Assembly: GCA_900557275.1 (NCBI GenBank)
Contig: USRX01000012.1
Coordinates: forward strand, 1-49,850
Origin: an uncultured Roseburia sp.
Lineage (GTDB): Bacteria; Bacillota_A; Clostridia; Lachnospirales; Lachnospiraceae
Direction: 5' to 3'
Length of the DNA: 49,850 nt
Positions 38,316 through 48,055 of this stretch are shown here, piece by piece (the stretch's first letter is position 1; every line of letters starts with the position of its first letter). The translations under genes were made by a program, and so were the position numbers. Under the pieces are notes generated by a model. It made no database searches, was not told the DNA's origin, and saw only the letters and a program-made list of their open reading frames with translations.

Positions 38316-40097
38316 ATGGCTTATTATTCGGATGAGCTGATTGAAGAGGTCAGATCCAGAAATGATATCGTAGATGTGATCTCCGGTTATGTCCGTCTGC
38401 AGAAAAAGGGAAGTACATATTTTGGACTGTGCCCGTTTCACAATGAAAAGACGCCGTCCTTTTCCGTATCTCCGGGAAAACAGATGTATTACTGTTTTGG
38501 ATGCGGCGCCGGTGGAAATGTATTTACGTTTATTATGCAATACGAGAATTATACCTTTCCGGAAGCGATGGAGATGCTGGCAGACCGTGCAGGCATTGAA
38601 TTGCCCAAACAGGAAATGTCAGCAGAGCAGCGTCGTGCCGCAGACCGAAGAGCAAGGATACTGGAGGTCAATAAGCTGGCTGCAAAATATTTCTATATGC
38701 TGCTTCAGAACCCGCAGGGAGAGCTTGCCAGAAAGTATTTTGAAAAACGACAGCTGACCCGGGAGACCATCACACATTTTGGCCTGGGATATTCGGATAA
38801 GTACGGTGACGACCTCTACCGGTATCTGAAAAGGGCAGGCTACGAGGACGACCTTCTCAAAGATAGCGGACTGGTAACCATTGATGAACGGCGGGGCGGA
38901 CGGGATAAGTTCTGGAACCGCGCCATGTTCCCAATCATGGATGCCAATAACAGAGTAATCGGTTTTGGCGGTCGTGTTATGGGAGACGGCGAACCAAAAT
39001 ATCTGAATTCCCCGGAGACCATTATCTTTGATAAGAGCCGGAATCTGTACGGACTGAACTTTGCAAGGCAGTCCAGAAAACCGCAGATCCTGCTTTGTGA
39101 GGGTTATATGGACGTGATCGCATTGCACCAGGCGGGATTTGACAATGCAGTGGCATCTCTCGGAACGGCGTTTACATCAGGGCATGCAAGCCTGTTGAAA
39201 CGTTATACAAAAGAAGTGTACTTGACTTTCGACAGTGACGGCGCCGGTGTGCGGGCTGCGCTTCGTGCGATTCCGATCCTAAAAGAGGCGGGGCTGACGG
39301 CAAAGGTCATCAACATGCAGCCTTACAAAGACCCGGACGAATTTATCAAAGCCCTTGGGGCAGAGGAATATCAGAAGCGGATCGATGAGGCGGAAAACAG
39401 TTTTCTGTTTGAAGTGCGGATCCTGGAGCGGGATTACAACATGCAGGATCCGGAGAGCAAGACCGCCTTTTTCCAGAAAGTGGCAAAGAAGATACTGAAT
39501 TTCCCGGAGGAGCTGGAACGGGAAAATTATATAGAAGCCATTGCTGCAAAATATCAGGTCGGATTTGAACAACTGCGCAGTATGGTAAAACATTTTGGCA
39601 CCCGGGGCGTGCAGACGCCGCAGGAACGTCGGCCGCTGCAAAGTGGCATACAGAAAGAAAAGAAAAAAACAGATGGAAAGAAGCAGCCACAACAGCTGCT
39701 TCTGACCTGGATGATCGAGGATACCCGGCTGTTTTCCGTGATCGAGCCTTATGTGGCTCCGGAAGATTTTACCGAACCTTTGTACCGCGAAGTGGCGCAG
39801 ATGCTTTATGGGCAGTTTCACAGCGGAACGGTAAATCCGGCGGAGATCATCAGCCGTTTTACAGATGAAGAGCAGCAAAAAGAGATCGCTGCCCTGTTTC
39901 ACGCAAGAATTTATCCCATTGAGGAGAAGGCAGAACGGGAAAAGGCGTTGGCAGAGACGATCCTTCGGGTAAAACAGAACAGTCTGGATTATCGCAGCGA
40001 ACATCTGGAACCGACAGACCTTGCGGGATTACAGCAGATCATTAATGACCGCAAAAAGCTGGACGGAATGCGTAATTTGCATATTTCCCTTGATTAA
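38316..40097 (+). CDS. dnaG: DNA primase
   Basis: This 593-residue enzyme synthesises RNA primers at the replication fork. The N-terminal CHC2 zinc finger is FGLCPFHNEKTPSFSVSPGK followed by YYCFGCGAGGN. The catalytic core includes RVIGFGGRVMGDGEPKYLNS and the TOPRIM motifs LLCEGYMDVIALHQAG and YLTFDSDGAG. The C-terminal helicase-binding region starts near residue 450 after a basic linker (KEKKKTDGKKQPQ). AGGAGGG lies before the ATG at 38316; the earlier ATG at 38295 lacks one. rpoD follows 37 bases later. Confidence 0.95.
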   Translation: MAYYSDELIEEVRSRNDIVDVISGYVRLQKKGSTYFGLCPFHNEKTPSFSVSPGKQMYYCFGCGAGGNVFTFIMQYENYTFPEAMEMLADRAGIELPKQEMSAEQRRAADRRARILEVNKLAAKYFYMLLQNPQGELARKYFEKRQLTRETITHFGLGYSDKYGDDLYRYLKRAGYEDDLLKDSGLVTIDERRGGRDKFWNRAMFPIMDANNRVIGFGGRVMGDGEPKYLNSPETIIFDKSRNLYGLNFARQSRKPQILLCEGYMDVIALHQAGFDNAVASLGTAFTSGHASLLKRYTKEVYLTFDSDGAGVRAALRAIPILKEAGLTAKVINMQPYKDPDEFIKALGAEEYQKRIDEAENSFLFEVRILERDYNMQDPESKTAFFQKVAKKILNFPEELERENYIEAIAAKYQVGFEQLRSMVKHFGTRGVQTPQERRPLQSGIQKEKKKTDGKKQPQQLLLTWMIEDTRLFSVIEPYVAPEDFTEPLYREVAQMLYGQFHSGTVNPAEIISRFTDEEQQKEIAALFHARIYPIEEKAEREKALAETILRVKQNSLDYRSEHLEPTDLAGLQQIINDRKKLDGMRNLHISLD

Positions 40098-40134
40098 GGA
40101 TAAAATATAAACAATTCATGGAAGGATGGATAAA

Positions 40135-41262
40135 ATGGCAGAACATATTGACCAGAAGAGTGCAGAAATGGCAGCAAAGTTTTCACAGAAATTACATCAG
40201 CTGTTAGAGCTTGCAAAAAAGAAAAAAAATGTACTGGAATATCAGGAAATCAGTGATCATTTCAAAGATATGCAGCTTGGAGAGGATCAGTTTGAAAAAA
40301 TCCTGGATTACCTTGAACAGAATAATATTGATGTCCTTCGTATCACAGAAGAAGAGGATGACAGTGAGGTACTGATCGATGAAGAGGATGAGATCGAAGT
40401 AGAAAATATTGATCTGTCTGTTCCGGACGGAATTAGCATCGAAGATCCGGTGCGTATGTATCTGAAAGAGATCGGTAAAGTTCCGCTTCTGACTGCGGAA
40501 GAAGAGATTGAGCTTGCACAGCGTATGGAAGAGGGAGATCAGGAAGCAAAGAAACGTCTTGCTGAGGCAAACCTTCGTCTCGTAGTTAGTATTGCAAAAC
40601 GTTATGTTGGACGTGGCATGCTGTTCCTTGATCTGATCCAGGAGGGAAACCTCGGTCTGATCAAAGCAGTAGAGAAGTTTGATTACCGCAAAGGATATAA
40701 ATTCAGTACCTATGCTACATGGTGGATCCGTCAGGCGATCACAAGAGCAATCGCAGATCAGGCAAGAACGATCCGTATCCCGGTTCATATGGTTGAAACG
40801 ATTAATAAACTGATCCGTGTGTCCAGACAGTTATTGCAGGAGCTTGGCCGTGAACCCACTCCGGAAGAGATCGCAGAAGAGATGGACATGCCGGTGGAGC
40901 GTGTGCGTGAGATCCTGAAGATCTCCCAGGAACCGGTTTCCCTGGAGACTCCAATTGGCGAAGAAGAAGACAGCCACCTTGGCGACTTTATTCAGGATGA
41001 CAATGTGCCGGTACCGGCAGAGGCAGCTGCATTTACCCTGTTAAAAGAACAGCTTGTAGAGGTACTTGGAACACTGACAGAGCGTGAGCAGAAAGTGCTG
41101 AGACTTCGATTTGGTCTGGATGACGGTCGTGCCAGAACTCTGGAAGAAGTTGGTAAAGAATTCAGCGTTACCCGTGAGCGTATCCGTCAGATAGAAGCAA
41201 AAGCATTACGTAAACTTCGTCATCCGAGCAGAAGCCGCAAATTAAAAGATTATCTGGACTAA
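40135..41262 (+). CDS. rpoD: Primary sigma factor RpoD (SigA)
   Basis: This 375-residue housekeeping sigma factor directs RNA polymerase to -10/-35 promoters. Region 1.2 begins [17 protein letters not shown], region 2 contains [26 protein letters not shown] and the -10-contacting [17 protein letters not shown], and region 4 ends with the -35 helix-turn-helix [20 protein letters not shown]. The N-terminus is short, as in Gram-positive SigA. GAAGGA lies 8 bases before the ATG at 40135; the ATG at 40126 overlaps that site. It forms the macromolecular synthesis unit with dnaG and is followed by trmK after 4 bases. Confidence 0.96.
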   Translation: MAEHIDQKSAEMAAKFSQKLHQLLELAKKKKNVLEYQEISDHFKDMQLGEDQFEKILDYLEQNNIDVLRITEEEDDSEVLIDEEDEIEVENIDLSVPDGISIEDPVRMYLKEIGKVPLLTAEEEIELAQRMEEGDQEAKKRLAEANLRLVVSIAKRYVGRGMLFLDLIQEGNLGLIKAVEKFDYRKGYKFSTYATWWIRQAITRAIADQARTIRIPVHMVETINKLIRVSRQLLQELGREPTPEEIAEEMDMPVERVREILKISQEPVSLETPIGEEEDSHLGDFIQDDNVPVPAEAAAFTLLKEQLVEVLGTLTEREQKVLRLRFGLDDGRARTLEEVGKEFSVTRERIRQIEAKALRKLRHPSRSRKLKDYLD

Positions 41263-41266
41263 GGCT

Positions 41267-41980
41267 ATGATAAAGATATCACAACGCCTACAGATGATCG
41301 CCGGTCTTGTAACAGAAGGAGGTCGGCTGGCAGATGTGGGAACCGATCATGGATATATTCCAATCTGGATGAAACAGAATGGCAGGATAGCATCAGCAAT
41401 CGCAATGGATGTCAATCAGGGACCGCTTGACAGCGCAAAAGAGCATATCCATGCCTGTCAGCTAGATGCTTACATAGAGACCCGTATGTCCGATGGGCTG
41501 GACGCGCTGGGAAAAGAGGATGCAGATACAGTTGTTATCGCCGGTATGGGCGGTGCGCTGACGATCCGCATCCTTCAGCGTGGGCTGGAAAAATTCGGTA
41601 GAAGAGCAGATGGTTCCTGGGACTGGAGTGTCCGGGAACTGATCCTGCAGCCACAGTCTGAGATTGACGAAGTGCGCAGATTTTTGCGTGAGCAGGGCTT
41701 TCGGATTGTGGATGAAGACATGCTGGTGGAAGATGGAAAATATTATACCGCCATGCGGGCTGTTTCGGCAGATGTGGTAACGGAAGATTGTTTTGGACCG
41801 GTATTGCTGGAAAAAAAACATCCGATATTGAAAGAATGGATGCAGAGGGAAATCTGTATACAGGAGAAGATTTTAAACAGTCTTACAAAGGCAGGAGATG
41901 CAGAACGCTCAAAAGAGCGTCGTCAGGAAGTGGAAGAAAGACTCCGCCTTCTTGAACATGCATTAAGGAGAATGGAATAG
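41267..41980 (+). CDS. trmK: tRNA (adenine(22)-N1)-methyltransferase
   Basis: This 237-residue SAM-dependent enzyme belongs to the TrmK/DUF633 family, which methylates N1 of A22 in tRNAs, mainly Ser, Tyr and Leu. SAM motif: RLADVGTDHGYIPIWM. The family's VIAGMGGALTIRIL and LILQPQSEIDEVRRFL segments are present, and the C-terminus is a coiled coil (ERRQEVEERLRLLEHAL). It starts 4 bases after rpoD, so it is co-transcribed with dnaG-rpoD. In many Clostridia a Nif3-like gene follows, but here it is absent. Confidence 0.93.
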   Translation: MIKISQRLQMIAGLVTEGGRLADVGTDHGYIPIWMKQNGRIASAIAMDVNQGPLDSAKEHIHACQLDAYIETRMSDGLDALGKEDADTVVIAGMGGALTIRILQRGLEKFGRRADGSWDWSVRELILQPQSEIDEVRRFLREQGFRIVDEDMLVEDGKYYTAMRAVSADVVTEDCFGPVLLEKKHPILKEWMQREICIQEKILNSLTKAGDAERSKERRQEVEERLRLLEHALRRME

Positions 41981-42107
41981 CTGTAAAAATTTTATGTTTA
42001 GCACAGTAGTGCTATCGAATGAGAACCAAACCCGCCGGGGTAAAGAGACGGTCACTGGCAACTGTATAAAGCAAAAAGCAGGGTAGAAACTGTAAGAGGG
42101 TTTTGAC

Positions 42108-43841
42108 GTGGATAAGATACAGATTGATAATAATAACAATAAGAATTACAGCGGCAATCATACATCTGCAAAAGAACAGAAAGAACTTTGTCGTGTGTTT
42201 CTGAAAGGAGAATCCTACGATTTTTCGGAAGGAACGACATTTCGTGAAATTGCAGATAAAGTGCAGGATCAGTACGAGGATGATATCCTGCTGGCTTATT
42301 TTGACGGGTATCTGATCGAACTGGGGAAAAAACTTCCCTACAGCGGAACGCTGCAATTTCTTACGGCAGTGCAGAAACCGGGCAGGAGTACCTACCGTCG
42401 CAGTGTCACTTTTTTGATGCTGACAGCCATATATCAGCTGTTTCCAGAATACTCTGTCGTAGTGCAGCATTCCATCGGTCAGGGATATTATTGCGAGGTC
42501 AGGGATGCACAGGGAGATCTTTTCATACCAGATCGTGTATTTGTGGAGACGGTGGAAGAACGGATGCATCAGCTGCAGGAAATGGATCTCCCGCTGAAAA
42601 AGACAAGCATCCACACGAGAGATGCCCTGAAATTGTTTGCACGATTTCATATGACAGATAAATATCGTCTGTTCCGTTACCGTCGGAGTTCCAGAATGAA
42701 TATTTACGAACTGGAAGGATTTGTAGAATATTTTTATGGCTCTATGGTGCCGAGTACGGGATATCTGAAGTGTTTTTCCCTTCAGACCTATCAGCATGGC
42801 TTTATGCTGATGTTCCCGGATAAAGATACGAGAAAGGCAGAAGCGTTTCATGCCTCAGATAAACTGTTTCAGATCCTGGAAGACGCATCCGACTGGGGCA
42901 GCAGCCTTGGCGTGGATACGGTAGGCGCTTTGGATGATACGATTGCATCTGGCAAAGTACAGGATCTGATCCTGATCCAGGAAGCGTATATGGAACAGAA
43001 GATCGGAGCGATCGCACAGCAGATTGCACAGCGTCAGGGATGCAAATTTGTTATGATCGCGGGCCCGTCTTCTTCTGGAAAGACGACATTTTCCCATCGG
43101 TTGTCCATACAACTCCGGGCGCAGGGGCTGACCCCGCATCCGGTATCGCTGGATGATTTTTATGTCAACCGGGAAGAGACTCCGAAAGATGAATTTGGCG
43201 AATATGATTTTGAATGTCTGGAAGCCATTGACGTAGAATTATTCAATGAGATCATGGGAGATCTGCTTGTGGGAAAAGAACGGAATATGCCTACCTTTAA
43301 CTTTAAAACGGGTTGTCGGGAATACCGGGGCAACAGTCTGAAGCTGGGAGAGAATGATATTCTGGTTATCGAAGGCATTCATGGGTTGAATGAAAACCTT
43401 TCTTATCAGCTTCCGGAGAACAGTAAGTTTAAGATCTATATCAGTGCGTTGACCCAGTTAAATATCGACAATCACAACAATCTTTCTACCGCAGACGGAA
43501 GGCTGATCCGACGTATGGTACGGGATGCCCGTACAAGGAATACGACAGCCCGTGAGACGCTGGCCCGCTGGGATTCTGTGCGCAGGGGCGAAGAGAAAAA
43601 TATCTTCCCCTATCAGGAAGAAGCAGATGTCATGTTCAATTCGGCATTGATTTATGAACTGTCGGTATTAAAATTGTATGCGGAGCCATTGCTTTTTGGC
43701 GTTCCATCGGATTGCCCAGAGTATCTGGAGGCAAAACGACTGTTAAAATTCCTGGATTATGTTCTGCCGGTACCGAGTGAGACAATCAATCACAACTCTA
43801 TTTTGAGAGAATTTATCGGCGGAAGCTGCTTTAATGTGTAG
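42108..43841 (+). CDS. TGS-domain nucleoside kinase (uridine kinase-like, PRK fold)
   Basis: This 577-residue protein has an N-terminal TGS-like domain (about 28-80) and a ThrRS second-additional-domain-like region with HSIGQGYYCEV near residue 125. The C-terminal phosphoribulokinase/uridine-kinase domain carries the P-loop GPSSSGKTT at 319-327. Also visible are VSLDDFYVNREETP, NFKTGCREYRG and VIEGIHGLNENL. The layout resembles the nucleoside kinases of Thermotoga and Clostridia that borrow the N-terminus of threonyl-tRNA synthetase. The likely reaction is phosphorylation of uridine or another nucleoside. The start is GTG at 42108 with AAGAGGG 7 bases before it. Confidence 0.85.
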   Translation: MDKIQIDNNNNKNYSGNHTSAKEQKELCRVFLKGESYDFSEGTTFREIADKVQDQYEDDILLAYFDGYLIELGKKLPYSGTLQFLTAVQKPGRSTYRRSVTFLMLTAIYQLFPEYSVVVQHSIGQGYYCEVRDAQGDLFIPDRVFVETVEERMHQLQEMDLPLKKTSIHTRDALKLFARFHMTDKYRLFRYRRSSRMNIYELEGFVEYFYGSMVPSTGYLKCFSLQTYQHGFMLMFPDKDTRKAEAFHASDKLFQILEDASDWGSSLGVDTVGALDDTIASGKVQDLILIQEAYMEQKIGAIAQQIAQRQGCKFVMIAGPSSSGKTTFSHRLSIQLRAQGLTPHPVSLDDFYVNREETPKDEFGEYDFECLEAIDVELFNEIMGDLLVGKERNMPTFNFKTGCREYRGNSLKLGENDILVIEGIHGLNENLSYQLPENSKFKIYISALTQLNIDNHNNLSTADGRLIRRMVRDARTRNTTARETLARWDSVRRGEEKNIFPYQEEADVMFNSALIYELSVLKLYAEPLLFGVPSDCPEYLEAKRLLKFLDYVLPVPSETINHNSILREFIGGSCFNV

Positions 43842-43885
43842 TGATTAGATTGGCTGAAAATGTATTAGAAATTCCTGAAAATTTC

Positions 43886-43914
43886 TTGAAAATTAGATAG
43901 GGACATATTATAAT
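43886..43914 (+). promoter_or_regulatory. Promoter upstream of RNase P RNA
   Basis: TTGAAA (43886-43891) and TATAAT (43909-43914) are 17 bases apart. It would start about 130 bases before the mature RNase P RNA, so a 5' leader would have to be removed, or a closer promoter exists. Confidence 0.6.
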
Positions 43915-44051
43915 AATACATTGTGAGATTTCCGACTATTGTTGGATTTCCTTAAAAAAAGAATTGTTTGCAGCAAAGCAGAATTGAAATATCCTGCTTT
44001 TGCATGCAGATTGAATCGAAAGATAAAAAACAAAAAATCGTATATTATAAG

Positions 44052-44407
44052 TAGGACAGGTGATCGCGGCTGCAAGTGTCGAAAGACCGCAGGTGAGGAA
44101 AGTCCGGGCTTCACAGGGCAGGATGCCGGTTAACGGCCGGTGGAGGAAACTCTAAGGAAAGTGCAACAGAAATATACCGCTATAAGAGATGCATCACAGA
44201 TGCACCTCTATAGTAAGGGTGGAATGGCAGTGTAAGAGACTACCGCCTCGCTGGTAACAGAGAGGGCACATGCAAACCCCATTCGAAGCAAGACCGAAAC
44301 AAAGCACTGACGTGGCCCGCCAGCTTTAGGTAGGTCGCTTGAGACGGTTGGCAACAATCGTACTAGATAGATGATCACCCAACGACATAACCCGGCTTAT
44401 CGTCCTT
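44052..44407 (+). ncRNA. rnpB: RNase P RNA (class A)
   Basis: This RNA is about 355 bases long. The conserved 5' core GAGGAAAGTCCGGGCTTC is at about 44095-44112. The matching 3' core AGATAGATGATCACCC at about 44365-44380 and the terminal ACGACATAACCCGGCTTAT are present, with the P4-forming segments in order. AGGAC at 44053 pairs with GTCCT at 44402 to close P1. It is the catalytic RNA that trims tRNA 5' leaders. The ends are set by P1 pairing and may be off by a few bases. Confidence 0.95.
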
Positions 44408-44537
44408 CTTCTTAAGATGTTTTCCGTAAATATCAGCAGTATTCTTTGGAAATTTTCATTTTTCACGTCTATACCATTATAAATTTCCCGGATTTCTAAA
44501 CACTTTATGAAAAGTGTATGAAAAGAAAATACGTTGC

Positions 44538-44567
44538 TTGACGATATGATTTCCCATGATATATAAC
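44538..44567 (+). promoter_or_regulatory. Promoter of the zinc-ribbon/DUF5685/J-domain operon
   Basis: TTGACG (44538-44543) and TATAAC (44562-44567) are separated by 18 bases. A perfect 7-bp inverted repeat, ACACTTT/AAAGTGT (44500-44517), lies 20 bases upstream and could be an operator. Confidence 0.65.
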
Positions 44568-44616
44568 TAATATAAGACACGAAAAATATCGACGAAACAC
44601 AGAAAAGAGGAATTGT

Positions 44617-45012
44617 ATGAGAGACAAATTGTATCGTTTTATGCAGGGAAGAAATGGCATGGATGAACTGGCACGGATGCAGTCCTGGCTTGTTCTGATT
44701 CTTTTGCTTGTCGGTATGTTTACACGCATCGGCCTGTTTTCCTTTGTAGCGCTGATTTTAATGATTTATATGTATTTCCGGGTATTTTCAAGAAATACAT
44801 CCAAACGTTATGAAGAAAACCAGAAGTATTTGAATTTCCGTTATAACCGCACCGTATCGTGGAACCGGTTTAAAAAACGCATGGGACAGGCAAGGGATTA
44901 CCGCTTTTTCAAGTGCCCGATGTGTAAACAGGAAGTCCGTGTGCCGAGGGGACATGGAAAGATAGAGATTACCTGCCCGAAATGCAGGGAAAAATTTATT
45001 CGCAGAACCTAA
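44617..45012 (+). CDS. Zinc-ribbon membrane protein
   Basis: This 131-residue protein has two adjacent membrane segments (about 24-38 and 41-57), then a basic cytoplasmic region and a C-terminal zinc ribbon formed by CPMCKQ and CPKCREK. The N-terminal DKLYRFMQGRNGMDEL is cytoplasmic. No enzyme motif is present. A zinc ribbon on a membrane hairpin suggests a scaffold or adaptor. GAGGA precedes the ATG. It heads a three-gene operon with 12-base spacing to the next gene. The specific role is unknown. Confidence 0.82.
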   Translation: MRDKLYRFMQGRNGMDELARMQSWLVLILLLVGMFTRIGLFSFVALILMIYMYFRVFSRNTSKRYEENQKYLNFRYNRTVSWNRFKKRMGQARDYRFFKCPMCKQEVRVPRGHGKIEITCPKCREKFIRRT

Positions 45013-45024
45013 ATCGGAGGCAGT

Positions 45025-45864
45025 ATGTTCGGATATATTAATGTAAACGGCGCACAGCTGTCGGAAGAAAATAAAAAAATATATCAGTCGTATTATTGTG
45101 GACTTTGCCGGAAATTAAAAGAGTTCTGTGGAAAAAAAGGACAGGCACTTTTGAATTATGATATGACATTTCTGGTCGTTCTGCTGACCGGTCTGTATGA
45201 GCCGGACACGCAGACTGGTGAATTTACCTGTATGATTCATCCGATGAAAAAACGGCAGCTGCGGGAAAACGATATTCAGAGTTATGCGGCACAGATGAAC
45301 GTTCTTCTGGCATATTACAATCTGGTGGATGACTGGAAAGATGACCATAATTACACGAAGAAAACCATTGCCTCAATGTTTGAGAAAGATTATCAGCGGA
45401 TCAAAATAAATTATCCGCGGCAGACCAATGCCATTGAGCAGTATATGGAGAAACTGGCAGCTTATGAGGCGGAAAAACAGACGAATATTGATCTTGTGGC
45501 AGGGCTGACAGGCGAGATGCTCGGAGAAATATTTGCATGGAAGCAGGACGAGTGGTATGATGAATTGAAAACACTTGGATTTTATCTGGGCAAATTTATC
45601 TACCTGATGGATGCCTACGAGGACCGGGATAAAGATGAAAAAAAAGACAGTTACAACCCGCTCCGGTATCTGGATACAGAAGATGAGCAGGAGTATGAGA
45701 CGTTGTGCCGTCTGATGATGACCAGCATGATTTCGGAATGCGCGAAGTCTTTTGAACGCCTGCCGATTCTGCTTCACGCGGATATTCTGCGGAATATTCT
45801 GTATTCCGGTGTATGGTCCAAGTATGAATACATTCAGTTGAAGAAAAAGAGGAAGAAATCATGA
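45025..45864 (+). CDS. DUF5685-family protein with two aspartate-rich motifs
   Basis: This 279-residue, mostly helical soluble protein has the conserved N-terminus [10 protein letters not shown] (residues 23-32), with two cysteines that could bind metal. Two acidic motifs stand out: DDWKDD at 102-107 and DAYEDRDKD at 196-204, the latter followed by SYNPLRYL. Their order and spacing recall the DDxxD pairs of class I isoprenoid/squalene synthase folds, but overall similarity is not obvious and the function is unknown. GGAGG precedes the ATG, and its stop overlaps the start of the J-domain gene by 4 bases (ATGA), so the two are translationally coupled. Confidence 0.78.
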   Translation: MFGYINVNGAQLSEENKKIYQSYYCGLCRKLKEFCGKKGQALLNYDMTFLVVLLTGLYEPDTQTGEFTCMIHPMKKRQLRENDIQSYAAQMNVLLAYYNLVDDWKDDHNYTKKTIASMFEKDYQRIKINYPRQTNAIEQYMEKLAAYEAEKQTNIDLVAGLTGEMLGEIFAWKQDEWYDELKTLGFYLGKFIYLMDAYEDRDKDEKKDSYNPLRYLDTEDEQEYETLCRLMMTSMISECAKSFERLPILLHADILRNILYSGVWSKYEYIQLKKKRKKS

Positions 45865-46553
45865 CAGATCCATATCAGGTGCTCGGCGTCAGCCGCAGCG
45901 CTTCGGATGAAGAGATAAAGAAAGCATACCGTACATTGAGCCGGAAGTATCATCCAGATGCAAATGTCAACAACCCGAACAAAGATCAGGCGGAAGAACG
46001 TTTCAAACAGGTGCAGCAGGCCTATGATCTGATTATGAAGGAAAAACAGCAGGGAACTTCTGGAAGCTACAGTTATGGTGCAGGCTCTGCAGATGGCAGA
46101 TCGGCAGGCACAGGAAGCTATGGACAGGGGCCGTTTGGAGGGTTCAGCGGACAGTATTATTATGGAAATGGAACCTACCGTTCCCAGAGCCGTGCGACTT
46201 CTCCAAAATTACAGGCGGCACTTAATTATATTCAGAATCAGTGTTATCCGGAAGCACTCAATGTGTTAAGTTCGATTCCATTTTCCGAGCGTGCCGGACA
46301 GTGGTACTATTACAGTGCGGTGGCAAATGAAGGCGTGGGAAACAGTGCAACGGCGATTGAGCATATCCGCCGTGCGGTGGAACTTGAGCCGAGCAATATG
46401 GAGTACCGGCAGTTCCAGCAGCATCTTGAATATGGCGGAACCTGGTATACCAATATGGGGAGCGAGTATGAGCGTCCTTATGGAAATTACAGCAATTTCT
46501 GCATGAGTCTGCTGTGTGCGCAGGCATTGTGTTTCTGCTGTCGCCCATGTTAA
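45861..46553 (+). CDS. J-domain protein with TPR-like middle and cysteine-rich tail
   Basis: This 230-residue protein starts with a complete J domain, including the essential HPD at residues 31-33 (RKYHPDAN), so it should recruit and stimulate a DnaK-type Hsp70. A glycine/serine/tyrosine-rich linker (about 69-112) follows, then TPR-like helices ([35 protein letters not shown]). The end is a cysteine-rich hydrophobic tail ([17 protein letters not shown]) that might be lipidated, metal-bound or membrane-inserted. It lacks the zinc-finger and substrate-binding domains of classical DnaJ, so it is a specialised co-chaperone, perhaps for the two upstream proteins. Confidence 0.85.
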   Translation: MTDPYQVLGVSRSASDEEIKKAYRTLSRKYHPDANVNNPNKDQAEERFKQVQQAYDLIMKEKQQGTSGSYSYGAGSADGRSAGTGSYGQGPFGGFSGQYYYGNGTYRSQSRATSPKLQAALNYIQNQCYPEALNVLSSIPFSERAGQWYYYSAVANEGVGNSATAIEHIRRAVELEPSNMEYRQFQQHLEYGGTWYTNMGSEYERPYGNYSNFCMSLLCAQALCFCCRPC

Positions 46554-46577
46554 TTTTATATAGCTGCTATATTAGCC

Positions 46578-46606
46578 TTGAAAATAGCCGCAGTTTATTA
46601 TATGAT
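46578..46606 (+). promoter_or_regulatory. Promoter of pyrB-pyrI
   Basis: TTGAAA (46578-46583) and TATGAT (46601-46606) are 17 bases apart. The leader is only about 27 bases, leaving no room for a PyrR attenuator. Confidence 0.72.
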
Positions 46607-46639
46607 AGTAAAAATGCGTTAAGCTGAAGGAGGATAAAA

Positions 46640-47560
46640 ATGCGGCATTTAATGAGTCCTTTAGACTTCTCCGTAGAGGAACTGGATCAGCTGTTGGATC
46701 TGGCGAGCGACATTGAGAAGCATCCAAAGAAATATGCACATGCCTGTGATGGCAAAAAATTGGCAACCTGTTTTTATGAACCGAGCACAAGAACACGATT
46801 AAGTTTCGAAGCTGCCATGTTAAACCTCGGTGGTTCTGTTTTAGGTTTCGCGAGTGCTGATTCTTCATCGGCATCCAAAGGCGAGAGCATTTCTGATACG
46901 ATTCGAGTTATTTCCTGTTATGCAGATATCTGTGCAATGCGGCATCCGAAAGAAGGCGCGGCACTCGTTGCATCCCAGAAGTCCCGTATCCCTGTAATCA
47001 ATGCAGGCGACGGTGGACATCAGCATCCAACCCAGACATTAACTGATCTTATGACTATTCGTTCCCTGAAAGGAAGACTGGGGAATATTACGATTGGTCT
47101 GTGCGGGGATCTGAAATTCGGACGAACCGTTCATTCCCTGATCAATGCACTGATCCGTTATGAAAACGTGAAGTTTATCCTGATTTCCCCGGAAGAGTTA
47201 AAGATTCCGGATTACATCCGGGAGGATGTACTTCAGGCAAATCATGTGGAGTTTGAGGAAGTGGAGCGTTTAGAAGATGCCATGAGCCAGCTGGATGTTC
47301 TTTATATGACAAGAGTACAGAGAGAACGTTTCTTCAACGAAGAAGATTATATCCGTCTGAAAGATTTCTACATTCTGACCAAAGAAAAGATGGAACTTGC
47401 GAAGGATGACATGATCGTGCTGCATCCACTGCCTCGTGTCAATGAAATTTCCGTTGAAGTGGATGATGATCCGCGTGCGGCTTATTTTACACAGGTACAG
47501 AATGGTGTATACGTCCGTATGGCACTGATCCTGACATTACTGGGAATCGAGGTGGAGTAA
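46640..47560 (+). CDS. pyrB: Aspartate carbamoyltransferase, catalytic subunit
   Basis: This 306-residue enzyme joins carbamoyl phosphate and aspartate in pyrimidine synthesis. The carbamoyl-phosphate site is [13 protein letters not shown], and other family motifs are [27 protein letters not shown] and [18 protein letters not shown] precedes the ATG by 7 bases. The regulatory subunit follows after 2 bases, so the enzyme is expected to form the E. coli-like holoenzyme with allosteric control. Confidence 0.96.
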   Translation: MRHLMSPLDFSVEELDQLLDLASDIEKHPKKYAHACDGKKLATCFYEPSTRTRLSFEAAMLNLGGSVLGFASADSSSASKGESISDTIRVISCYADICAMRHPKEGAALVASQKSRIPVINAGDGGHQHPTQTLTDLMTIRSLKGRLGNITIGLCGDLKFGRTVHSLINALIRYENVKFILISPEELKIPDYIREDVLQANHVEFEEVERLEDAMSQLDVLYMTRVQRERFFNEEDYIRLKDFYILTKEKMELAKDDMIVLHPLPRVNEISVEVDDDPRAAYFTQVQNGVYVRMALILTLLGIEVE

Positions 47561-47562
47561 AG

Positions 47563-48015
47563 ATGCTGAATATTAGTGGAATTCACGAGGGCTTTGTACT
47601 GGATCATATCCAGGCGGGAATGAGTCTTCAGATTTATCATGATCTGAAGCTGGACAAGCTGGATTGTTCCGTTGCCATTATCAAGAATGCAAAAAGTAAT
47701 AAAATGGGCAAGAAAGATATTATCAAAGTGGAATGTCCGATTGAAGCGCTGGATCTGGATATTCTCGGTTTTATCGATCATAATATTACGGTAAACGTGA
47801 TTAAGGGTGACCGGATCGTAGAGAAAAAGGAACTGAAGCTTCCGAAGCAGGTCAAAAATGTCATCAAGTGCAAAAATCCGCGTTGCGTGACATCGATCGA
47901 GCAGGAACTGGATCAGATCTTTATTCTGGCAGATGAGGAAAAAGAAGTGTACCGCTGCAAGTATTGCGAGGAAAAATATACCAATCCGAACCGGCGTCAG
48001 ATAAAAGTAATGTAA
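47563..48015 (+). CDS. pyrI: Aspartate carbamoyltransferase, regulatory subunit
   Basis: This 150-residue protein has an N-terminal nucleotide-binding domain (VLDHIQAGMSLQIYHDLKLD) and a C-terminal zinc domain whose four cysteines are in CKNPRC and CKYC. The E. coli homologue binds CTP, ATP and UTP and tunes PyrB activity. Pairing with pyrB is common in Clostridia, enterobacteria and archaea but not in Bacillus. A terminator follows. Confidence 0.94.
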   Translation: MLNISGIHEGFVLDHIQAGMSLQIYHDLKLDKLDCSVAIIKNAKSNKMGKKDIIKVECPIEALDLDILGFIDHNITVNVIKGDRIVEKKELKLPKQVKNVIKCKNPRCVTSIEQELDQIFILADEEKEVYRCKYCEEKYTNPNRRQIKVM

Positions 48016-48018
48016 GAC

Positions 48019-48055
48019 AAAGGGGCACATCACGAGAGGATGTGCTTCTTTTTTT
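48019..48055 (+). terminator. Terminator of pyrB-pyrI
   Basis: GCACATC and GATGTGC form a 7-bp core extended by G-U pairs with GGG/TTC, followed by seven T residues. It overlaps the 3' end of the converging membrane-protein gene. Confidence 0.8.

Noticed and set aside
43939..44133. A 64-codon frame running into RNase P RNA
   Set aside because: It has no ribosome site and overlaps the conserved RNA core, so it is a chance frame.
46607..46639. PyrR attenuator or pyrimidine leader upstream of pyrB
   Set aside because: The leader is too short to hold the required antiterminator and terminator.
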